64,000 bases of DNA, from NCBI RefSeq assembly GCF_001439805.1, contig NZ_JYLK01000003.1:1-64000 (forward strand), given 5' to 3'. The stretch is from Pseudomonas trivialis (GTDB lineage: Bacteria > Pseudomonadota > Gammaproteobacteria > Pseudomonadales > Pseudomonadaceae). Numbering within the stretch: position 1 is the stretch's first letter; each line of letters opens with the position of its first letter. Made by a program: the position numbers and the translations under genes. The notes below the pieces were generated by a model. The model was not told the origin of the DNA. It ran no database searches and was given only the letters and a program-made list of their open reading frames with translations. Below are positions 7,580 to 16,396 of the stretch, piece by piece.

Positions 7580-7960
7580 ATGTCCTCTCTGGCAATGAGC
7601 TCGTTCGTAGACCAGCAGATCGTCCTGCACCAATTCACCGCCAAACACAGCGTACAGGCCCGTGCCATGCTGGGCTGGAGCCACGAAGACCTGGCCCGCC
7701 AGGCCGGGGTTTCGGTGGCGTCGGTGCAACAGTTTGAAAGTTGCGCGCAGGTGGACGATGAGGTGCGCCTGGCGCTGGCGTTTCGGTTGGAGGCTGAAGG
7801 CCTGGTGTTCTTCCCGGGGTTTGCGCCGGGGTGGGGGATGAGTGTGCGCCGGTTTGATACCGTCGCGACCGAGCCGGCCGCCCCAGGCATTCTTTCGCGG
7901 TTCATGAGTTCAACAGCGTCGTCAATTGACTCATCAACCCCTCAACCGAATGGTGCATAG
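7580..7960 (+). CDS. XRE-family helix-turn-helix protein
   Basis: A 126-residue protein with a Cro/C1-type helix-turn-helix at about residues 27-56 (ARAMLGWSHEDLARQAGVSV, then ASVQQFE). The remaining 70 residues show no recognised domain. ATG at 7580 follows GGAGA with suitable spacing. It is probably a small transcriptional regulator. Target genes are unknown; the 3' end overlaps a small convergent frame. Confidence 0.75.
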   Translation: MSSLAMSSFVDQQIVLHQFTAKHSVQARAMLGWSHEDLARQAGVSVASVQQFESCAQVDDEVRLALAFRLEAEGLVFFPGFAPGWGMSVRRFDTVATEPAAPGILSRFMSSTASSIDSSTPQPNGA

Positions 7961-8129
7961 TATCCAATCGAATAACCGGACACTTCGGCGGTTTCAACCC
8001 GCGTTCATGCCGACGAAAACTGCGCAGGCCGTGGTTGCTGCCATCGTAGCGCGCGGTCCAGGTCAGAAATGCCATGCTGTTTGCATGGCGGCTGCCGCCT
8101 TCCAATATCTGGTAACGGTAGCGCTGCAT
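7902..8129 (-). CDS. Possible small hypothetical protein
   Basis: A 75-codon frame (MQRYRYQILEGGSRHANSMA...) running toward the XRE gene and overlapping its last 59 bases. The composition looks protein-like (aromatics early, balanced charge) and more natural than the opposite frame. It has no recognised domain. An upstream TTG at 8177 would extend it by 16 residues; neither start has a convincing ribosome site. Confidence 0.4.
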   Translation of the reverse strand: MQRYRYQILEGGSRHANSMAFLTWTARYDGSNHGLRSFRRHERGLKPPKCPVIRLDTMHHSVEGLMSQLTTLLNS

Positions 8130-8173
8130 GGGCCCTGCAATTCCATAAACCCGCCACGCATTACGGCACGTGA

Positions 8174-9685
8174 TCAATCGAGTGCTTGAGGCTTGGGACG
8201 GGTAGCGGCCTGTGATGCCTGTTCATAGCCATGTGCCACGGCGAGCAAGGTTGGCTCGGACCAGCGGGTGCCAAAAAAATAGGCACTGGTAGGCAGTCCG
8301 TTTTCGTCCGTGCCGGAAGGCACCGTGATGCCAGGGTATCCGGCAGTGGCGACGGCGAAGTAGCTGTTTGTCTCGAAATCCGCGACCACCGCGTCAAGCT
8401 TTTGCGCGTTGATCGGTTTATCTATCGTGCTGCGAAAATCCTGGAGTGTCTCGTCCCAAAGCGCCTTGCGTTGCTGCGGGGTCAGGGTGGATGCACTGAC
8501 TTCCTTTAGCGCCGGCTGGTGCTCGGTATCCTTGCCGTCGCGATCTTCGTTGAACTTGATCAGTTCGGTAAGCGATCTCACCGGCAACCCCCGGCGCCCT
8601 GCCAGGTAGGCACCCAACTCTTCTTTTACATCCGAGTAGAGCAGTTCGCCATAACGTGAGCCGTCTGCCAGTCGCATGTTGATCGCAACCAATATCGCGC
8701 CTTTCTCGCCAAGCACTTCAAGCGCCCTGGCAAATTGCGCGCTGTTTTCCACCGCTTCAGGTTCACCGTTTACAGTAAACGTTGCCGGATAGCCGATGCG
8801 CTTGCCCTTCAACGCATCCGGAACCAGCAGCGCGGTGTAATCGATACCTTGCGGAGCGCCAACGCTTTGCGGGTCGCTCGTGTCAATGCCGGACATAGCG
8901 TTGAGCATCAACGCCGTGTCAAACACCGAGCGCCCTATTGGACCAGGCGTATCCTGGCGTTGGCTGGCCGGAATAATCCCTTGGCGGTTGAGCAGTCCCA
9001 CACTGGGCTTGAGCCCCACCACGCCGTTCTTTGCCGCCGGCACGATGATCGATCCATTGGTTTCAGCGCCGACCGCCAGCGGTGCCAGCCCTGCCGTCAC
9101 CGCAGCGGCAGAGCCGGAGCTGGAACCCCCGACGTCGGCCTCCGGGTGATGCGGGTTTAGGGTTTGCCCGCCCCGCGCACTCCAGCCATCGGGACCGCCG
9201 CGAAAACCGGCCAGTTCGGACATATTGGTCTTACCCAGGATCACCGCGCCCTGTTCGATGAGCCCGGCGACGATGGGTGCATTCTTGTCGGCAACCTCTC
9301 CCACCAGCCCAAAGGCGCCCGCACTGGTTTGCATGGTGTCAGTTTCGATCGTGTCCTTGAGCAAAACGGGAATGCCGTGCAGTGGTCCACGTACCTTGCC
9401 ACTGGCCCGCTCAAGGTCCAGCGCGTGCGCGGTTTCCAATGCCTTCGGGTTGAGCTCGATGACCGAATGAAGCGTGGGATCCAGTTGCCCAATACGCGCC
9501 TGCAGGTGACTGATCAGATCAACCGAGGTCAGACCGCCTGGCCTGGCCATTTGCTCGCCCAATGCGCTGACACTCAGATACTCGGTGCCCGCCGGCGCAG
9601 GTTTGGGAACCGGGGCCGTTGAAGCCGCAATAAATTGCGCCACTCGCCCGACAATAGAACTCAAACCGAAAGCAATACCAACCAT
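8174..9685 (-). CDS. Amidase-signature family hydrolase
   Basis: A 503-residue amidase-signature protein. The Ser-cisSer-Lys triad is complete: Lys110 in GIPVLLKDT, the cis-Ser in VGGSSSGSAAA (about 188), and the nucleophile Ser212 in ETNGSIIVPA. The family hydrolyses C-N bonds of amides, including the GatA-type and aryl or aliphatic amidases; the substrate here is unknown. A hydrophobic N-terminal stretch (about 3-22) may be a membrane anchor or signal. ATG at 9685 has AGGAGA six bases upstream. Upstream on the same strand lies a shortened amidase-like gene. Confidence 0.88.
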   Translation of the reverse strand: MVGIAFGLSSIVGRVAQFIAASTAPVPKPAPAGTEYLSVSALGEQMARPGGLTSVDLISHLQARIGQLDPTLHSVIELNPKALETAHALDLERASGKVRGPLHGIPVLLKDTIETDTMQTSAGAFGLVGEVADKNAPIVAGLIEQGAVILGKTNMSELAGFRGGPDGWSARGGQTLNPHHPEADVGGSSSGSAAAVTAGLAPLAVGAETNGSIIVPAAKNGVVGLKPSVGLLNRQGIIPASQRQDTPGPIGRSVFDTALMLNAMSGIDTSDPQSVGAPQGIDYTALLVPDALKGKRIGYPATFTVNGEPEAVENSAQFARALEVLGEKGAILVAINMRLADGSRYGELLYSDVKEELGAYLAGRRGLPVRSLTELIKFNEDRDGKDTEHQPALKEVSASTLTPQQRKALWDETLQDFRSTIDKPINAQKLDAVVADFETNSYFAVATAGYPGITVPSGTDENGLPTSAYFFGTRWSEPTLLAVAHGYEQASQAATRPKPQALD

Positions 9686-9815
9686 GATGCCTCTCCTGGG
9701 GTCAGAAATAACGAAGGATCAACGCTGATCCGTTCGCCAGTCTAAAAAAACCGCTCCTCCAAGGCCTTAGTACCCTTCACCTGCACAACGCAGGAGAATT
9801 CAACGGGCACCGTAA

Positions 9816-10577
9816 TTACGCCGCACGCCCTTGCCGAAAAGCCCGCACCAGCAGACTCAACGAAGCGCGCGACCTGCGCGAGGCAAAAAACCAGAGCTGT
9901 GTGCCGTCTTCCAGCACTTCGCAGACACGAGGGTAATCGCTGGGGCTGTCGCCATGAAACGCTGCACGCCGGTCGTCCGACACCACCGCATCAAGCCGAT
10001 AGTCCGCCATCAGTTCATCAATTTCATTGCGATTGCGCAGGCTGAAGTGGAGGCTGTCATCCGCTTGTTGCGCGTCCACTGCCACCCACTGCGCGCCGGC
10101 CTGGCGCAGGATGTCGAACGCTCTGCACAGGGCCGGGCTTTGTTGCGCGGGCTCTGTATGCTCGCCGCGCACATAACGGTCTACATAACCGATACGCCAC
10201 CCCGCCAACAGTGGCGTAGCGGTGAACGTGGTGTTATTCAGCACCAGAGGCACCTCTACCATCACCGGCTCGGAAGGGTCGATACCACTCAACGCGACCA
10301 ACGACAACGCAGGATCGCGTGCCGGCCTGATCATAGGGGCCACGGCGTTATAGCCGGGTATGAACACAGTGCCTTCGGCGTGTTCGTCACCGAAGATGAT
10401 GCCGCTCAGGCAGCTTTCTCCAGCGTGGGAGTGACGCTTGGACGCCGCCAGGCCGACAGGCTCCGCCGATGCGAAGGACGAGGTCGGCCCCCGAAAATGC
10501 GTACCCAGTTGAACGTTTTTCCTACCGCCGTCATCCATCGAAGCAGACTCCCAGAGAGTAAAATTCCGGGCGATCAT
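9816..10577 (-). CDS. Amidase-like protein lacking the catalytic core
   Basis: A 253-residue protein that aligns with the C-terminal half of the amidase encoded downstream (ALSGIDPSEP versus AMSGIDTSDP; AGWRIGYVDR versus KGKRIGYPAT; later FDILRQAGAQWVAV versus LEVLGEKGAILVAI). It has no GGSSSGS segment and no catalytic Lys, so amidase activity is not expected. It could be a degenerate duplicate or a repurposed non-enzymatic protein. A strong GGAGGA six bases before ATG 10577 and an intact frame argue that it is still translated. The 130 bases between the two genes hold no obvious terminator. Confidence 0.6.
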   Translation of the reverse strand: MIARNFTLWESASMDDGGRKNVQLGTHFRGPTSSFASAEPVGLAASKRHSHAGESCLSGIIFGDEHAEGTVFIPGYNAVAPMIRPARDPALSLVALSGIDPSEPVMVEVPLVLNNTTFTATPLLAGWRIGYVDRYVRGEHTEPAQQSPALCRAFDILRQAGAQWVAVDAQQADDSLHFSLRNRNEIDELMADYRLDAVVSDDRRAAFHGDSPSDYPRVCEVLEDGTQLWFFASRRSRASLSLLVRAFRQGRAA

Positions 10578-10647
10578 GCACTGTCCTCCAACGCTTGTGG
10601 CAGCGCTGAAACACCTTGAAAAGCCATTTCCGAAACGGCCCTTTACC

Positions 10648-11688
10648 TCAGTTGGAGACGTGCGCCTGAGCTTGCGCAGTCTCCACCTCCAGCCACCACG
10701 CGTGCCCGCGCTCCGGCTGGTTCAGGCTGAACGGCTGCCCCATTGCAGGCGTGGTAATCGACACGTTGTGCTCCCAGGCCAGGGCCATGATGCGGTCGAA
10801 GGGTTCGTGCCAGGCGTGGAAAGCGAGGTCGAATGTGCCGTTGTGAATCGGTAGCAGCCAGCGGCCCTTGAGGTCGATGTGGGCCTGCAGGGTTTGCTCC
10901 GGTTGCATGTGCACATGGGGCCAGTCGACGTTGTAGGCGCCGGTTTCCATCAGCGTCAGGTCGAACGGGCCGTATTGCTCGCCGATGCGTTTGAAACCGT
11001 CGAAATAGCCGGTGTCGCCACTGAAGAAAATGCGCCGCGCGGCATCGATCATTACCCAGGAACACCACAGAGTCTGGTTGCTATCAAACAGCCCGCGCCC
11101 GGAAAAGTGCTGGGCGGGCGTGGCGACGAAACGAATGCCCTCCACGTCCGCCCCTTCCCACCAGTCCAATTGCCGCACTTTGCCAGCGTCTACTCCCCAC
11201 TTGACCAGGGTGTCGCCCACGCCGAGCGGTGCCAGAAAGTAACGGGTCTTGTCGGCCAGTTGGGTGACCGCCTTGCGGTCCAGATGGTCGTAATGGTTGT
11301 GGGACAGAATCACCGCCTCCAGCGGCGGCAGCGCGGCAAGGCTGATGGGCGGCTGATGAAACCGCTTGGGCCCGGCCCAACTGAACGGCGAGGCGCGCTC
11401 GGCAAACACCGGGTCGGTGAGCCAGAACTTGCCGCGCATCTTCAGCAACACGGTGGAATGCCCCAGGCGAAACACGCTGTGGTCGGGTGCGGCCAGCAGT
11501 TGCTCACGCGTCAAGGGTTGTACCGGGATCTGCCCCACTGGCCGGGTATTGCGCGGCTTGTGGAACAACATCTTCCAGAAGATGCCCAGGGTTTTGCCAA
11601 ACCCGCCGTGGGGCACCCGAGTGCCGTTGTTGAATTGCCCCTGTGCCTGCTCGGCAGGCGCGGTGTCTTGGGTTGAAGTCGTGGCCAT
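10648..11688 (-). CDS. Metallo-beta-lactamase fold hydrolase
   Basis: A 346-residue protein with the zinc-binding HxHxDH motif as SHNHYDHLD (His130, His132, Asp134, His135), a GHSTVLLK strand before it, the later TPAQHFSGRG and SGDTGYF. This pattern is that of the UlaG or NAPE-PLD-like branch, which cleaves phosphodiester or lactone bonds; the substrate is unknown. ATG at 11688 is chosen because AGGAG lies ten bases upstream; the frame extends 14 codons further with no support. It is divergent from the TetR gene, and both share an intergenic region with two palindromes. Confidence 0.85.
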   Translation of the reverse strand: MATTSTQDTAPAEQAQGQFNNGTRVPHGGFGKTLGIFWKMLFHKPRNTRPVGQIPVQPLTREQLLAAPDHSVFRLGHSTVLLKMRGKFWLTDPVFAERASPFSWAGPKRFHQPPISLAALPPLEAVILSHNHYDHLDRKAVTQLADKTRYFLAPLGVGDTLVKWGVDAGKVRQLDWWEGADVEGIRFVATPAQHFSGRGLFDSNQTLWCSWVMIDAARRIFFSGDTGYFDGFKRIGEQYGPFDLTLMETGAYNVDWPHVHMQPEQTLQAHIDLKGRWLLPIHNGTFDLAFHAWHEPFDRIMALAWEHNVSITTPAMGQPFSLNQPERGHAWWLEVETAQAQAHVSN

Positions 11689-11720
11689 TACAACAAAGCT
11701 CCTGCGAACTGCGGGAAAAT

Positions 11721-11736
11721 TACACTGCACAGTGTA
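11721..11736. promoter_or_regulatory. Palindromic operator 1 between MBL and TetR genes
   Basis: TACACTG-CA-CAGTGTA is a perfect 7-bp inverted repeat in the divergent intergenic region, typical of a TetR-family site. It lies 33 bases upstream of the MBL start codon. Confidence 0.7.
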
Positions 11737-11767
11737 GTTTCAAGATTGCAACAAAACCCGGAGCAAG

Positions 11768-11783
11768 TAAACTGCCGAGTGTA
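11768..11783. promoter_or_regulatory. Palindromic operator 2, imperfect copy
   Basis: TAAACTG-CC-GAGTGTA matches operator 1 in 12 of 16 positions. It sits 47 bases from it and 27 bases before the TetR start codon. Two sites facing two genes fit repression of both by the TetR protein. Confidence 0.6.
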
Positions 11784-11809
11784 ATTTCTCTCGGAGCCGA
11801 ACGCCCGCC

Positions 11810-12448
11810 ATGACTGCCCCCCAACGCCTCACCGACCGCAAGCGCGAAGCCATCGTGGTGGCGGCCATCGCCGAGTTTCGCGCCAACGGGTTCGAGGTCA
11901 CCAGCATGGACAGGATCGCCGCCACCGCTGGCGTCTCCAAGCGCACGGTGTACAACCACTTTCCCAGCAAAGAGGAGCTGTTCGCCGAGATCCTCCATCA
12001 ACTCTGGGCCAGCAGCGTCGCGCAACTCGACGTCAGCTACGCTGGCGACCGCCCGCTGCGTGAGCAACTGCGCGATTTGCTCGCCGCCAAGATGCAGATG
12101 ATGGCGGACGCCAACTTCCTCGACCTGGCGCGTGTGGCCATCGCCGCCACCATCCATTCACCGGAGCGGGCGCAGGACATGGTCAACCGCCTGAGCATGC
12201 GTGAAGAAGGCTTTACCCAATGGGTGCGCGCCGCCCGGGACGATGGCCGGCTCAGTTGCAGCGACCCGGTCTTCGCCGCGCACCAGATCCAGAGCCTGCT
12301 CAAGTCCTTCGCGTTCTGGCCGCAGATCACCCTCGGCCAACCTACTCTGGGCGCGGCCGAACAGGCCCGCGTGATCGAGTCGGCCATCGATCTGTTCCTC
12401 GCGGGCTACGAAGTCCGCCCCGCTCACCTCACCGGCACTGTGCCATAA
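11810..12448 (+). CDS. TetR/AcrR family transcriptional repressor
   Basis: A 212-residue TetR-family regulator. The N-terminal helix-turn-helix covers about residues 10-57 (AIVVAAIAEFRANGFEVTSM, then IAATAGVSKRTVYNHFPSKE). The C-terminal helical ligand-binding part is variable. It is divergent from the metallo-hydrolase gene, and the pair of related palindromes between them is the likely target. A repressor of its own gene and of the hydrolase is the simplest inference. Confidence 0.9.
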   Translation: MTAPQRLTDRKREAIVVAAIAEFRANGFEVTSMDRIAATAGVSKRTVYNHFPSKEELFAEILHQLWASSVAQLDVSYAGDRPLREQLRDLLAAKMQMMADANFLDLARVAIAATIHSPERAQDMVNRLSMREEGFTQWVRAARDDGRLSCSDPVFAAHQIQSLLKSFAFWPQITLGQPTLGAAEQARVIESAIDLFLAGYEVRPAHLTGTVP

Positions 12449-12625
12449 GCGACATACAAGGTCGCTTTTGGCGCATTCGTCACCGGGTTTGCGCAAATGG
12501 CCTCCAAGGCCACTGATTATTCCTTTACAAATAACTGACAATATTCCCGGGCATTATCCGATCAACGGTTGATCCAGCGAACGCGCGCCGCCGTACCTGT
12601 AAAAAATCAGCCGGGCCAGGAATTT

Positions 12626-13684
12626 ATGGAAAACAGACGAGGCAAAGGACTTTCATTTGCCAGGCGTATCTACCAACCCAGGATTATCGGCCTGGCTGTT
12701 GGCTGCATCAGTGTCACTGGCGCTCTGTACCCGCTGGCCATGCCGGTCTGGGTGTGGGCGTTTCTGCTGGTCAACGGCTTGATATGGGGGCACTTGGCGT
12801 ACCAGCTGTCTACCCGTTCGCAATTTCCCTACCAGGCTGAACAGCGCAACTTTCTGTACGACTCGGTGCTCGGCGGCTTCTGGGTCGCCGCCGCGCAGTT
12901 CACGCCGCTCACCACGGTGACCATCCTGTCGATGATCACCATGAACAATTTCGCGGCCGGCGGCAAACGTCTGTTCCTGCGCGGCGTGCTGGCCCAGGGC
13001 ATGGGCATCGCAGTGGCGTGGTTGTTGTTCGGTGTGCGCTTCAATCCCGATGTGAGCCTGCTTCAGGTCTACAGCTGCCTGCCGATGCTGACGCTCTACC
13101 CCATGGCCATCGGTATGGTCTGCTACCAATTGGCGATCAAGCTGTCGGAACACAAACGCGCCCTCGGCGCCCTGAGCCGCACTGACAGCCTCACCGGCCT
13201 GCTCAACCATGGTTCCTGGAAAGACCTGCTGCACCTCAAGTTCCATGAGTGCCAGCAGCAGCGCAGCCAGGCCACCATTGCGCTGATCGATATCGACCAC
13301 TTCAAGCAGATCAATGACACCCACGGCCATATCGTCGGCGATACGGTGCTGCGCGAGCTGAGCCTGGAGCTGCGACGCAAGCTGCGGGAAAACGACTTGG
13401 CCGGGCGTTACGGTGGCGACGAGTTCTGTGTGATTCTTCCGCAAATGCCGTTGGCCGAAGCCGCGCAGATCATGGAGTCCATGCGCAAGACCTTCAGCGA
13501 TTACCGCCACCCGCAGATCCCCGAATTAAGGGTCAGCCTGAGCATCGGCCTGGCGAGTTTCGAGCCCTTTTTCACCGACGCCTCCCTCTGGTTGAACGCC
13601 GCGGACCGGGCGCTGTACGACGCCAAGGACACCGGACGCAACCGGGTCAGGGTGAGCGATCAGGTGATTGCACAGTTCGCCTGA
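12626..13684 (+). CDS. MASE2-GGDEF membrane diguanylate cyclase
   Basis: A 352-residue protein with an N-terminal MASE2 membrane sensor domain (several hydrophobic segments over residues 15-170, beginning RIYQPRIIGLAVG) and a C-terminal GGDEF domain. The active-site GGDEF is intact at about 263-267. An RxxD inhibitory site (REND, about 254-257) precedes it by five residues. It should make cyclic di-GMP from two GTP, with product inhibition. The architecture is that of E. coli AdrA/DgcC. ATG at 12626 is chosen because AGGA lies close upstream. Confidence 0.9.
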   Translation: MENRRGKGLSFARRIYQPRIIGLAVGCISVTGALYPLAMPVWVWAFLLVNGLIWGHLAYQLSTRSQFPYQAEQRNFLYDSVLGGFWVAAAQFTPLTTVTILSMITMNNFAAGGKRLFLRGVLAQGMGIAVAWLLFGVRFNPDVSLLQVYSCLPMLTLYPMAIGMVCYQLAIKLSEHKRALGALSRTDSLTGLLNHGSWKDLLHLKFHECQQQRSQATIALIDIDHFKQINDTHGHIVGDTVLRELSLELRRKLRENDLAGRYGGDEFCVILPQMPLAEAAQIMESMRKTFSDYRHPQIPELRVSLSIGLASFEPFFTDASLWLNAADRALYDAKDTGRNRVRVSDQVIAQFA

Positions 13685-13941
13685 AGTCGTCGTACGACAC
13701 CTCGTCAGAATCTTCTTTCGTAGCACTGCAGCGGAAGCATAATGCCATCACCGGTCACCTTCCCAAAAAAGGTCCTGCCCCTGAGGCGAACTTGTTGTCA
13801 GGCTGATCACTCATAGACCCGTTCCACCTTCTGTCGGCATCAGGAAGTCGACAATGAGCACGTCCGCCGTAGGCCAAGCGCCAAACGGGGCAGGCGCCAA
13901 TCCATGGATAACTCCCGACGTTGCTTGTCCGAGCACTGCAC

Positions 13942-15261
13942 ATGCTATTCAACGCCCACAAAAAAACCATCGCTGCGCTGCAACACACCCTTGCCCAGCA
14001 ATCCAGCCTGCTCGACGCCATCGAGCGCTCCATGGCGGTGATCGAATTCGACCTGCAAGGCACCGTGCTGCGGGCCAACGCCAACTTTCTGCACACCATG
14101 GGCTACCGCGCCGAGCAGGTCGTCGGCCAGTCGCACCGCCTGTTCTGCACACCCGAATTTGCCCGCAGCGCGCAGTACAGCCAGCTGTGGAGCCAACTGC
14201 GCAATGGCCAGTTTCAGTCCGGAACCGTCGAGCGGCTGGGCAGCAACGGTCAGTCGGTGTGGCTGGAGGCCAGCTACAACCCGGTGCGCGATGACGCGGG
14301 CAATGTGATCAAAGTGGTGAAGTACGCCCTGGACGTGACCCCGCGCTTGCAGGCCGAAAGCGAGGCCAACGCCAAACTCGAAGCCATCGGCCGCGCCATG
14401 GCGGTGATCGAGTTCAACCTCGACGGCACCATCATCACCGCCAACGCGAACTTCCTCGCGCGCATGGGCTACAGCCTGGCGCAGATTCAGGGCAAGCATC
14501 ACCGCCTGTTCTGCACCCAGGAGTCGGCCAACAGTGCGGCTTATGCCGATTTCTGGAAACGCCTGAACCAGGGCGAGCTGTTCAGCGGCCAGTTCGAGCG
14601 CATCGACAAAAACGGCCAGACCGTGTGGCTCGAGGCCAACTACAACCCGGTGTACGACGCCAGCGGGCGCCTGTGCAAGGTGGTGAAATTCGCCTCCGAC
14701 ATCACCGCCCGCGTGCAACAACATGCCGCCGACGCCGCGAGTGCGGCGCAGGCGTATCACATCTCCGTCAGCACCCGCGACATCGCGGAACAAGGCGCCG
14801 AGGTGATTCAGCAATCGGCCAGTGGCATGCGCGAAATTGCCGCGGACATCGACGGCTCGTCGCAACTGATCGCCAAACTGGGCGAGCGTTCGCAGCAGAT
14901 CACCGCCATCGTCAACACCATTCGCGCGATTGCCGACCAGACCAACCTGCTGGCCCTCAATGCGGCCATCGAGGCGGCACGGGCCGGCGAACAGGGGCGC
15001 GGTTTTGCGGTGGTGGCCGATGAAGTCCGGCAACTGGCGGCCCGCACCAGCGGTTCGACCATGGAAATATCCGGCATGATCGCCATGATTCAGGAAGAGA
15101 CCCGCCAGGCCATCGACAGCATGGACGGCACCCGCGACCGCGCAGCCCTTGGCGTGGACCTGGCCAACCGCGCCGGCACGGTGATTCTGCAGATTCGCCA
15201 GGGCACCAGCGAGGCGGTGCAGGCGGTGAGCGCGTTTGCGGGTGAGCGGGTCAGCAACTGA
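13942..15261 (+). CDS. BdlA-like PAS-PAS methyl-accepting chemoreceptor
   Basis: A 439-residue soluble receptor with two tandem PAS domains (about 20-125 and 140-250, each with MAVIEF...NANFL and a HRLFCT segment) followed by a short chemoreceptor signalling domain whose hairpin tip reads [19 protein letters not shown]. There is no transmembrane segment. The layout and length match P. aeruginosa BdlA, which links chemosensing to c-di-GMP and biofilm dispersal. The location after a diguanylate cyclase gene fits that theme. A second protein of the same layout lies at 39929-41248. ATG 13942 is chosen over an upstream TTG; the ribosome site is weak. Confidence 0.88.
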   Translation: MLFNAHKKTIAALQHTLAQQSSLLDAIERSMAVIEFDLQGTVLRANANFLHTMGYRAEQVVGQSHRLFCTPEFARSAQYSQLWSQLRNGQFQSGTVERLGSNGQSVWLEASYNPVRDDAGNVIKVVKYALDVTPRLQAESEANAKLEAIGRAMAVIEFNLDGTIITANANFLARMGYSLAQIQGKHHRLFCTQESANSAAYADFWKRLNQGELFSGQFERIDKNGQTVWLEANYNPVYDASGRLCKVVKFASDITARVQQHAADAASAAQAYHISVSTRDIAEQGAEVIQQSASGMREIAADIDGSSQLIAKLGERSQQITAIVNTIRAIADQTNLLALNAAIEAARAGEQGRGFAVVADEVRQLAARTSGSTMEISGMIAMIQEETRQAIDSMDGTRDRAALGVDLANRAGTVILQIRQGTSEAVQAVSAFAGERVSN

Positions 15262-15297
15262 GCACTTGATGTGCTTGATCCGCCAAACGGTGCCTGA

Positions 15298-15387
15298 TGT
15301 GGGAGGGGGCTTGCTCCTGGTCGCGGTGGGTCAGTGATTCCTGTGTTTGCTGATACACCGCGATCGGGAGCAAGCCCCCTCCCACAT
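15298..15387. repeat. REPIN (inverted pair of short REP sequences)
   Basis: TGTGGGAGGGGGCTTGCTCC at the left and its complement at the right enclose a 40-base spacer, forming a long imperfect hairpin between convergent genes. The same REP family recurs singly or paired at nine places in this window. Confidence 0.85.
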
Positions 15388-15428
15388 TTGAGCTTGCTCC
15401 CACATTGGGAATTGCTGCACTGCCTACC

Positions 15429-16316
15429 TCAGTTGGGCCTCGCTCCGGGCACGTGCTGCCCCAACTGCTCGAACAGCGTCACCACCGAACGCAATGCCCG
15501 GCAATCCGGGCGCGTCAACAGCCATAGCGCGGTATCGTGCCCTGCCAGCGCAGGGCCCAGGGGTTGCAGGTGCGCGTCCAGTAAAAAGTCCGGCAAGGCC
15601 GCCACCCCAAGCCCGGCTCGCACCAGTTCGGTCACCGACAGCATGCTGTTGCAGCGGTAACTGAGGCGCACACCCGGCAGGTGCTCGCGGCGCCAGGCCA
15701 CGGTGGGGTGATCGGGCAGGAAATCATCCGGCGCGATCCAGTCCAGCTCGGCCAACGCGCGGCCCGCGTGCCGGCGCGCATAATCGGCGCTGGCACACAC
15801 CCGATACGCCACGCTGCCCAGGTTGCGTCCTACCAGGTGCTGCGGCGGCGTGCGGGTCAGGCGCAGGGCAATGTCGGCATCGCGGCGGCTGAGGTTGGCA
15901 AAATCATTCGACGTGCTCAGCTCCAGCGTCAGCGCCGGGTAAGCCGGCATGAACTGCGCCAGCGCCGGCAGCAGCAGGCTTTGCAGCACGGAGTCGGTGC
16001 AGGTCAGGCGCACCGTGCCGCTGATCACTTCGCCGCCCTGCTCCACACCGATGCGCGCAGCTTCCAGGGCCTGCTCGGCACGTTCGGCCTGTTGCGCCAG
16101 GCTGCTCGCCAGGCCGGTGGGCAGGTAACCGGCGCGGCTTTTTTCAAACAGCGTCTGCCCCAGCGCCGCCTCCAGCCGCCGCACCGCGCGGAACACCGTG
16201 GACACATCCACCCGCAACAACGCCGCCGCCCGCGCCAGGCTGCCGCCGCGCACCAGCGCCAGGATCAGGGAAAGGTCGGTGTAGTCGATTTGATAGTGCG
16301 TGGCTGCATTGAGCAT
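15429..16316 (-). CDS. LysR-family transcriptional regulator
   Basis: A 295-residue LysR-type protein: a winged helix-turn-helix at about residues 10-70 (LSLILALVRGGSLARAAALL, then RVDVSTVFRAVRRLE) and a periplasmic-binding-like effector domain. ATG at 16316 puts the helix-turn-helix at its usual distance from the N terminus; upstream TTG codons at 16379 or 16376 would add 21 residues without support. It is divergent from the glutamine-amidotransferase-like gene and so a candidate regulator of it and of the monooxygenase gene behind it. Confidence 0.85.
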   Translation of the reverse strand: MLNAATHYQIDYTDLSLILALVRGGSLARAAALLRVDVSTVFRAVRRLEAALGQTLFEKSRAGYLPTGLASSLAQQAERAEQALEAARIGVEQGGEVISGTVRLTCTDSVLQSLLLPALAQFMPAYPALTLELSTSNDFANLSRRDADIALRLTRTPPQHLVGRNLGSVAYRVCASADYARRHAGRALAELDWIAPDDFLPDHPTVAWRREHLPGVRLSYRCNSMLSVTELVRAGLGVAALPDFLLDAHLQPLGPALAGHDTALWLLTRPDCRALRSVVTLFEQLGQHVPGARPN

Positions 16317-16396
16317 GTGGGCAAACGCCAATTTTGATTGCGTGAGCGCCAATCTATAGTGCGTTTCAGGACACAACAAGCCATGGGATGCCTCTG

